Source: Auanema rhodensis (taxonomy: Eukaryota; Nematoda; Chromadorea; Rhabditida; Rhabditidae). From it: a DNA stretch of 64,000 nt. Every line of letters starts with the position of its first letter. Position 1 is the stretch's first letter. Where the stretch lies: NCBI GenBank assembly GCA_964057225.1, contig OZ059894.1, positions 15,902,476-15,966,475 on the forward strand. Reading direction: 5' to 3'. The position numbers and the translations under genes were made by a program. The notes under the pieces were generated by a model that did no database searches, was not told the DNA's origin, and was given only the letters and a program-made list of their open reading frames with translations. Below are positions 54,618-64,000 of the stretch, piece after piece.

Positions 54618-54629
54618 GGGGGGGGGGGG
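54618..54629 (+). repeat. 12-base G tract
   Basis: Uninterrupted run of G in AT-rich surroundings. Confidence 0.9.
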
Positions 54630-56187
54630 ATCTATGAATTCTGATAAAATGACAAAAACTCAGAAATAAAATCCATAGAAAGGTCGTTGAACATGATAGA
54701 AAACGAAAAAAAAAACAAAAGAAATAGGATGCCTGTCCATTTATTCACGTGAGAGTATCATGAATATTTAACTATGGCCATTACTCTACAGCTGTTTCAT
54801 ATCAAACTACAAATAGTTGTGTTTATCCGAGGATGAATATATTGAATTTATGAAAATCTGCAACTTTTTACTAAATATTCTGTACTATTTTGCTTCTCCT
54901 ATGACATCATTCGTTTGATATACAATGAAGTTTGATATATAGGTGAAACTTTGATCATTTCTTTCAAGGCCAAGTCTTGTTTTCCAGATGTTACTGTTTT
55001 ATGAAGTTTCTTTTCATGGATATCGTTTCGATTGGAATTTTAATGTGTGATATCAACGTAAACATAATTATAACAATAATAATACTAATAATAATAGAAA
55101 ATAACAAATAACAAAGTTAGATCGAAAAAGGAGATGGCTAATAAGATACACGAAAGATTGCACAAATAAGTTAAGGATGAAATCGTACATTAGGATCTGT
55201 CCGATTCCGACGAAGAATGTGAGGGATTTGTGGGGCAAAGAAATATTAGGAAAGAACTGATGTCAGCTAAAGATTATTACAGAATCATATCCATATCTGT
55301 CATTTTTTTTGTCTGCCATACCGATGACCCTGAATGTCCTCACCATTTTATTTGGATAACTAGAATAACTAATAAGCAAGTAATTATCGTATTATCGAGA
55401 AAAACTATACACTTCTTCATAGCTGATATCTCAGACTTATTAATATATAATTGCTTGAGGGATTTCCAAGAAAATAATTGAACTTACATTTAAACTAATT
55501 CAAATATATTCTAAATTTGAACATTCAATAATCTAAAATTTTTTTTTTATTTTCGAGAGAAAGACAGAAATAAATTTCAAAAACAACTTGTATCTCTTCT
55601 CGTTTTTAATTTTTTTTTCTCATGTTCAACATATATATATATATTGCTTTTAGTAAGAACTTCTGATAAACTAAAAAAGTTATCGATTTTTCAAAAAAAG
55701 TCTTATTAAGTACGTGAAATTTATGTTCGCTGAACGATAGCAACCGGTTTATCATGATATTCCGTGTTTTTCTTAAAGTTCATATTCATCTTATAAAAAA
55801 TGGGAAATATACTTTTCTTTTATTCATATTGATAGTAAAATTAAGAAGAAAATGTTGAAAAGGACACGACACGCAAAAAGAATAGAAGACCTTCGAATAA
55901 TGAAAAAAAAAGAATGAAATTTCAGAAAATAACGATTACTCACACTATTTTGAGAACAAAAGATTGTTCTTGGCCGAATTAAAATGTCTTTTCTACTGAA
56001 CAATTTAGCTAATATATGTAGTTGATTAGGTCCGAAGGATCATACTCCACTCGATCATTGGCCTTGCAAACTATTCTTGCACGTTCACACGTCAACTTTC
56101 AACGTTAAAATCATTCCAGTATTGAATCTTTCCGATCTTTATCGATGATATCATAGAAATTCCCCGAATAGACCTAGGGTTCAGCAT

Positions 56188-56196
56188 TATATAAAG
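56188..56196 (+). promoter_or_regulatory. TATA box of the YGGYGG peptide gene
   Basis: tatataaag, followed by gcct, 64 bases upstream of the start codon. The distance fits a short 5' UTR. Confidence 0.6.
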
Positions 56197-56251
56197 GCCT
56201 CCTGGTAAGGTCTATCAAGCAGCTCGTTTGATAGCTACATCTTTCAAAGCA

Positions 56252-56703
56252 ATGATTTCTCATCTTCTCTTTGTTCTTCTAATCGTCCTCGTCTGCGCTG
56301 CTCTTAGCGAAGCTTATTATGGATATGGTGGATACGGTGGATACGGAGGATACAGACGTAAGATTTCTCTTCATCCTAACATTTTTAAATGAAAATTATT
56401 CCTTTTTTCAAAATCTAAAATGCCACTACTTTCCCGAATCAAACTATTCATACTTATTACTTAATGTTTTAGCCTACGGCGGATATGGTGGATATGGTGG
56501 ATACAGATACGGTGGATACGGAGGATACAGACGTAAGATTTCTCTTCATCCTAACATTTTTAAATGAAAATTCTTCCTTCTTTCAAAATCCAAAATACCG
56601 CTACTTTACCGAATCAAACTATTCATACTTATTACTTAATGTTTTAGCCTACGGCGGATATGGCGGATACGGAGGATACCACCACTACCCATACTATGGA
56701 TAA
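56252..56703 (+). CDS. Secreted Gly/Tyr-rich YGGYGG peptide
   Basis: Three exons (56252-56357, 56473-56532, 56648-56703) encode 73 residues. The first 21 or so form a strong signal peptide (MISHLLFVLLIVLVCAALSEA). The rest is almost only G and Y in Y-G-G-Y-G-G units, with R-P and R-Y interruptions, and ends H-H-Y-P-Y-Y-G. This is the composition of the nematode YGGW/YGGY peptides (nlp-29/caenacin and grsp-like genes), several of which are epidermal antimicrobial peptides; cuticle or eggshell structural roles are also possible. No Lys-Arg processing sites separate the units, unlike classic neuropeptide precursors. The two introns are near-identical copies. A TATA box precedes the gene. Confidence 0.85.
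56358..56647 (+). repeat. 175-bp tandem duplication of exon plus intron
   Basis: The first intron (56358-56472) and the second (56533-56647) are both 115 nt and differ at only a handful of bases; the flanking exon parts also repeat. Donors and acceptors are spaced exactly 175 bp apart in both cases. Confidence 0.92.
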
Positions 56704-57014
56704 ACACCGCATTATACTCATAAATATCTGATAATTAAACTCATGTAATTAAATTGAAATATATATATATATTAACAAATAAACTTTCGTGCACATTTTT
56801 ATTAGCACATCAACATTGTCAACAAAAAAATGATATACAAAATCATAACCGAGGGTTTGGAGATAGTGATCAACAGTCTAGTATCAGACTTGCAAGTAAA
56901 CAGCAAGCTTATTAGTATAAAACAAGCTCTCTGAGTTCATGGTGAGGTCTAATAAAGCAAAAAAAAAACAAATTAAGAAATTGCCTCATTGAGGCAAAAT
57001 CATATTTTTGGTCC

Positions 57015-59587
<2,573 letters not shown>

Positions 59588-60101
59588 TTTTAAGTTCAAA
59601 TACTTTTGAAAAGAAGCCTTTTGATCCTCAAGCTTTTGCTCGGATTGGCGAGTATACCTGACAAGTGGCCCTGGGCGAGCTGAGCAAAAAAATTGACTTG
59701 ATATTTGATAAAGAGAAACTTTCGATAATTTTTTTGTCAAGTTTAAAATCATCAAAAAAATATAGAGAATGAGCAGCAAATTATAAGAACGATCAGCTAA
59801 GACAAAAAAAGAAAAAAGAAATCCCAAAACGGCGGAACGCACGCATTCGACGCACACTGAGAATTCCGTGCGAGACCATTTAAATATATCCCCACCCCTA
59901 TCTCCTGGTAATGCACTACGTCATGCTTCAAGTAAATTGAAGCATATGATAATTATTTCCATAGATTGATGAAAAATAAAACTTAATAGTGTTTTTTTGA
60001 TAAACAGTTTTTCGAAATATAATTAAAATTTCTTATTTTAAGATCTATTTTTGAATTTCATGATTTGTATGACAAAAGATAGTTCTAGTTTCATTTCATA
60101 A

Positions 60102-60113
60102 TGTTCTAGAACA
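60102..60113 (+). promoter_or_regulatory. Heat-shock-element-like palindrome
   Basis: tgttctagaaca is a perfect 12-bp palindrome containing the TTCnnGAA core of HSF sites, with a further partial unit (tttc) after it. It lies 110 bp upstream of the AN1 zinc-finger start and between two divergent genes. Confidence 0.5.
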
Positions 60114-60222
60114 TTTCTTGTGCACAAAAAATGCATATAAACTGGGAACTATTCTTAGATTGTTCTACTTGCCCCGATGTTTTCTAAATAATGAGTTTTA
60201 TTTACAGTTTTTTTTAATTTCA

Positions 60223-61372
60223 ATGGCTGAACTACCGCATATTGGAAAACACTGCGGAGCTAGTTTGTGCCATCGGCTAGGTTTCATTGATTTTTTTTGT
60301 ACATAGCTTTATTTTAACTGTTTTAGACTTTTTACCCGTTAGATGTGATGCCTGTTCAGGCACATATTGGTAAGTTAAATAACAGTATTTTGAGTTATGA
60401 TTATTTGATTTATAGTATTGATCATTTCACTTACGAAGGACATGCATGTAAGCAAGGCTATCAAAAGGTTTATAATTTCTGGTATATTTCTGCTTAAAAT
60501 TTGATTTAGAATGTCCAAGTACCTGTTTGTCCTTTATGCGATAAGCCTGTTCCCACACCAAAGAATGTTCAACCCGACTATCAAGTTGGTTTTGGTTTAG
60601 TTTTGTCGTTATTTATAGTCTTTTTTCAGGTGAACGAACATATTCAAAACAACTGTGAAAAAATATCTAAGCCGAGAATTTTCACAAATAAATGCTCTAT
60701 AAAGGGATGTAAAAAAAAAGAGGTTTAATATTTTTACCCGAATAACATTTTTAGTTTTGTTTAGCTTGTTCCCGTTATGTGCCCTTCATGTAATTTAAAT
60801 TTTTGCCTATCTCATCGACATGAAAAAGATCATCAATGTGGATCGGCATCCTCTTCTTTATCGCAAGCAGGGTAATTTATATTCAATTTTGATATTCTTA
60901 GTCTTTTGTTTCAGAATGGCAGCTATGGCTAGAAACAGTGCAAAAACATGCTCGACTGAAGCCAGGGAAAAACAGGTTAGTTCGATTCGATTTTATTAGA
61001 TTAAAAGTTTCGTCTCGTTGTAATTTTTATGAACATAGAATGTATAAAGACTAAATTTCAACATATTTCGTGTTTTCGTTCTTTTCGGAGTTAATGACCT
61101 TTCGAATCAAATATTTCCTTTAACTTGATATTTGATTTAAAGGTATAACATATTATAGATGGCTTTGGATGAAAAACTTGCTCGTTCTCTGGCAAATATG
61201 AACAGTGGTAGTGGTGAAGATCAAGATAGAACCATGGCAGAAAGGATGCAATGGGAAGAATATCAGTTCGTTTAACGTTTAAATATATCAATGAAACTAT
61301 GTGTTTAGAAGAAATCGGGGACGCAATCGAGCTGGACAACAAGCATCCAGTGATCGTTGCTCAATAAACTAG
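60223..61372 (+). CDS. aip-1: AN1-type zinc-finger protein, AIP-1/ZFAND2 type
   Basis: Stress-induced cofactor that binds the proteasome and p97/VCP and helps clear damaged proteins (arsenite-inducible protein AIP-1 in C. elegans, AIRAP and AIRAPL in mammals). The start at 60223 lies 16 bases after tttacag, probably a trans-splice site. The first AN1 finger covers H-C-G-A-S-L-C-H, C-D-A-C-S-G-T-Y-C-I-D-H-F and H-A-C. A spacer has V-P-V-C-P-L-C. The second finger covers C-S-I-K-G-C-K-K, V-M-C-P-S-C-N-L-N-F-C-L-S-H-R-H and H-Q-C-G. The C-terminal part has A-L-D-E-K-L-A-R-S-L-A-N-M, which resembles a ubiquitin-interacting motif, and ends C-S-I-N-stop. That last C-S-I-N looks like a prenylation CAAX box, as in mammalian ZFAND2B. 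Short introns; one of about 180 nt near 60980-61155. Confidence 0.9.
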
Positions 61373-61444
61373 TTTGACCTTTCATATCTGTAAATATTGT
61401 ATTATATTTTTATTCATTGATCTAAGCTTTTGTATATACATTGT

Positions 61445-61579
61445 CTAGAAGATTATGCTTTTCTCCTTTTCCTGGTTTCTTTTTCTGTGATACTTATCTA
61501 AATCTTTGGAATGAAGACCTTTAAAAGCGTCAGTTGTTAATCTGATTCCTTCCAAAGGGACATAAATTTGTTCACGCAT
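61445..61579 (-). CDS. Possible 44-residue basic microprotein
   Basis: Open frame from an ATG six bases after an attattttcag acceptor to TAG. The product is charged (R-E-Q-I-Y-V-P-L-E-G-I-R-L, then D-K-Y-H-R-K-R-N-Q-E-K-E-K). It lies tail to tail with the AN1 gene, 72 bp away. The same sequence could instead be the last exon of a gene whose upstream part is the open frame at 61749-61600. I could not join them in phase: the natural gtaact donor would create a stop. No family recognised. Confidence 0.38.
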   Translation of the reverse strand: MREQIYVPLEGIRLTTDAFKGLHSKDLDKYHRKRNQEKEKSIIF

Positions 61580-62137
61580 CTCTTTCTGAAAATAATTACA
61601 ACATCAGCTGTTTGATAATCAAGAGTAAAAGAGTTACAATGGTCTGCAATAGGTTTTTTTAATCGAAGTTGTTCATGGTGACGATGGGTCAGCCAAAGTC
61701 TTGTGGTTTTAAAAAAGCTTAACCTAATACATTTAAAGTTAACTTCCATCTAACTAACTTATTATCAAGAACGAAAAATCAGAAAAAAAACATTTAAAGT
61801 TAGAAAACTGTTGTAAATACATCTTTGAGAGACTAGTTGTGATTAAACGGTATCCAGAAATACCTTGTTCTAAAGCAAGTGATTACATGTTCTTTCTTCT
61901 CTGTCAAATTTCGATGTCAGTTGTTTTGCTGTCTTCTCTTAACATTGTCCGTAGTAACAGCGGTTTTAGCTTTCACACTTTTAACCTCATATTCCTAGTC
62001 TTTTTGAATAGTTTGCTTATTTTTTAAGCAATTAAGTGAATTTTATGTAAGAATTATTGATTCTTATAGAATTTCTTCATTTCTTTTAAAGAGTTTTATT
62101 ATTTGAAACTTGTAATGGATTAATGATTACGTAAGAA
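61580..62137. other. Intergenic region before the transpeptidase gene
   Basis: AT-rich. It may include 5' exon sequence of the 61445-61579 transcript. A + strand open frame at 61839-62027 is hydrophobic and has no splice or start context. No clear gene. Confidence 0.4.
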
Positions 62138-64000
62138 ATGTATCGTCGGCCATCAGATGACATCCGGGAACTGAGAAAAAGGTGAGCTAAATTTACTTTG
62201 AATGTATTTTTGTAAAGAATATAAAGAAGAAAAGAATGAATTTTTCATATAACCTTTTCAGAGGGTTGCCGTGGCTTGCTTCAGCATTCCTCCTTTTCTT
62301 ACTTCTCATATTTGCTGGTTTGGTTTTTATAATTCTTTATAATCAATCGGGAAATAATAAAAATATTTTATTCAGATGGAAATATGTATGTTTATCGTAT
62401 TAATACCTTTTATTTCTTTTCAAACTTTAGAATAACTCTGATGAATATGAAGATATAGATGACAAAACAGATGAACAGCCAAAGATTCATATTAGTCCAT
62501 TAGAAAAACATAATAGAACTTCAGAAGATTTATTGACGTCTTCTAACCAAAGCGAATCTTCAAACGGCTGGAAATCCTATACTATTGCTCCACAATCCTC
62601 AATCATTTCAACTAGTATACCAAACATCATTGCAAATCCTATTTCTGCAACGTCGGTCAGTAAACTGTTATATACGTCTTCCTATATTTCTACTACACCA
62701 CTGAGTATTGCTACTACAACCTCACCGTTTCTGCAAACAGCAACGTCGACATCTCCTGCACCTATTACAACAACCTTTAACCCAGCAGCAAAATCTCTAT
62801 TTTTAACTACTACGGCTATTCCTAAGAGTTCAAAAATTGGCTTGAGTACTTCTGTATCTAATATCACTCTTACAACACCTACAAAGACAGTAGTCACAGT
62901 TAATAGCACTCTAAGTACTGTTTCGGCACCGAGTACCAGTACCACCACAACGACAACTTCTATTCCTCCTACATCTCTTCATGTATCAACTACTCCCACG
63001 TCTCTTCGTGTATCAACTACTCCAACATCGGCAACCTTACCTCGACCCAGATTAATCCCAATCAAACCAACTAAATCAGTTTCCACTTTGCCTCCAACGT
63101 CTTCAACATCACCACATACGTCAGCTTTACCGCCTTCTTCAACACTAACGATTCCCACAACTTTGAGCTCATTAGAGTCTCTGTTGTCAAACTATAATGC
63201 CACTAAAGAAGCTATCCCAACTGCAACACCTACATCACCCACAATGAAAATCTTACCAACACTTCTAGCTAATTCAGACATTATCACTAAATCAGTTTAC
63301 AATGAAACGGAGACACCTAAGATTATCGCGGATGATTTCCTAGCTTCTTTGAACACAAACATTACAAGTTCAGAAAATGAAACGCCAGATGATCTTGTGG
63401 ATAACTTTGACAAAGACGTGAAAACCTTATCATATTCAACTGCTGCTGTTTCTTGTCCAAATGAATATTGTTCTGAAATTGGAAGGTAATAGAGCTGTTG
63501 TTTAGTTTCTTAACACTTAAGTTGCAGGAGCATTCTACTTCGTGGAGGTAATGCTGTTGATGCTGCTATAGCTACAGATATCTGTATGGGTTCAGTACAT
63601 CCTCATGAATCTGGACTAGGAGGAAGTACAACTATGATTATACATGAATCGTTTGTTTAAAAATTTCCATTCTTCATGCTTTTCTTGTTTTAGGGGATCA
63701 AAACCTGTTGTTATCAATGGTATTGCAACTTCCCCTCGTAGTGCAACATCTAATACATATGCTTTCAACGAAGATTTATCAATTAAAGGTTTATTTTAAT
63801 CATAAAAGCTTAATCTATCTTGTTTATTACGGGTTATTCTGCTGTAGCTTGTCCTGGAAATCTCGCTGCGCTATGGAAAGCATTTAGTCGTTATGGGTCT
63901 AGGAAAATAGGATGGCAAGATTTATTATTACCCACAATTGATTTACTTGAAAGAGGTTTTCTCTTACTTTGAATGTCAGATTCACACCGTGTTCTAGGTT
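62138..64000 (+). CDS. Gamma-glutamyl transpeptidase with long Ser/Thr-rich stalk (3' end outside window)
   Basis: Type II membrane enzyme that cleaves extracellular glutathione. Exon 1 (62138-62181) and exon 2 (from 62262) encode a short basic cytoplasmic tail (MYRRPSDDIRELRKR) and one membrane helix (W-L-A-S-A-F-L-L-F-L-L-L-I-F-A-G). Exon 3 (62431-63485) adds about 350 residues, most of them Ser/Thr/Pro, with several N-x-S/T sites: a mucin-like stalk. The catalytic region then begins C-S-E-I-G-R, joined to L-L-R-G-G-N-A-V-D-A-A-I-A-T, the classical GGT start, and H-P-H-E-S-G-L-G-G-S. The last position of that loop is Ser where Gly is usual. Exons continue through A-C-P-G-N-L-A-A-L-W-K-A-F to L-P-T-I-D-L-L-E-R-G. 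The small subunit with the catalytic Thr lies beyond the window, so activity cannot be judged. Confidence 0.88.

Larger units (their letters stand above)
44246..56251. other. Gene-poor 12-kb tract with purine-rich low complexity
   Basis: No convincing full gene. The plus strand is purine-rich over long stretches (45790-45930, 49090-49260, 50230-50350), with a (CT)n block at 48594-48662. These make many spurious Leu/Ser open frames on the minus strand. Islands that are GC-richer or exon-like: 46440-46570, 50846-51100, 51651-52880 and 55192-55379. It could be a large intron or regulatory region of a gene whose exons I cannot connect, or true intergenic DNA. Confidence 0.6.

Noticed and set aside
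62682-62948. Minus-strand valine-rich frame
   Set aside because: Shadow of the Ser/Thr-rich stalk exon of the transpeptidase on the opposite strand.

Overview
The window is nuclear DNA from a nematode. It is AT-rich. Genes are split by many short introns (about 45-60 nt) with TTTCAG-type acceptors, and several starts sit just behind an acceptor-like sequence with no upstream exon, as expected for spliced-leader trans-splicing. The families present fit a nematode: a CTLD/CUB lectin, beta-heavy spectrin, a class 3 lipase, a YGGYGG peptide and an AIP-1-like AN1 zinc-finger protein. I cannot name the genus. Exon edges were read by eye; where many introns are involved the CDS coordinates give the outer limits of the gene, introns included.

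Layout. 1-420: tail of a decayed mariner transposase (+). 699-3054: secreted lectin with two C-type lectin and two CUB domains (+). 3978-19784: very large beta-heavy spectrin gene, sma-1/karst type (-). 19785-25734: AT-rich sequence, mostly empty, holding one unrecognised gene (-, 23578-24795). 25735-31086: two genes in the same direction 234 bp apart, the splicing factor SART-1/Snu66 and an unrecognised protein, possibly an operon. 31120-35480: a palindrome with two 1,934-bp arms and a 493-bp spacer, carrying two divergent copies of one gene. 35945-37426: secreted class 3 lipase (+). 38478-39182: secreted cysteine-rich protein (+). 40719-44245: mitochondrial acyl-CoA synthetase of the ACSF2 type (-). 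44246-56251: a 12-kb gene-poor tract with purine-rich low complexity and a few exon-like islands. 56252-56703: YGGYGG secreted peptide (+). 57015-59587: DDX5/DDX17-type RNA helicase (-), head to head with the AN1 protein at 60223-61372 (+). 61445-61579: possible microprotein (-). 62138-64000: gamma-glutamyl transpeptidase with a very long Ser/Thr-rich stalk, cut by the window end (+).

The genes are mostly unrelated housekeeping, structural and secreted functions rather than one pathway. The most unusual structures are the palindrome with its divergent twin genes, the long GC-richer intron of the DDX17-type helicase between motifs V and VI (the place where the DBP2/p68 family is known for a regulatory intron), the 175-bp exon-plus-intron duplication in the glycine/tyrosine peptide gene, and the mucin-like stalk on the transpeptidase.
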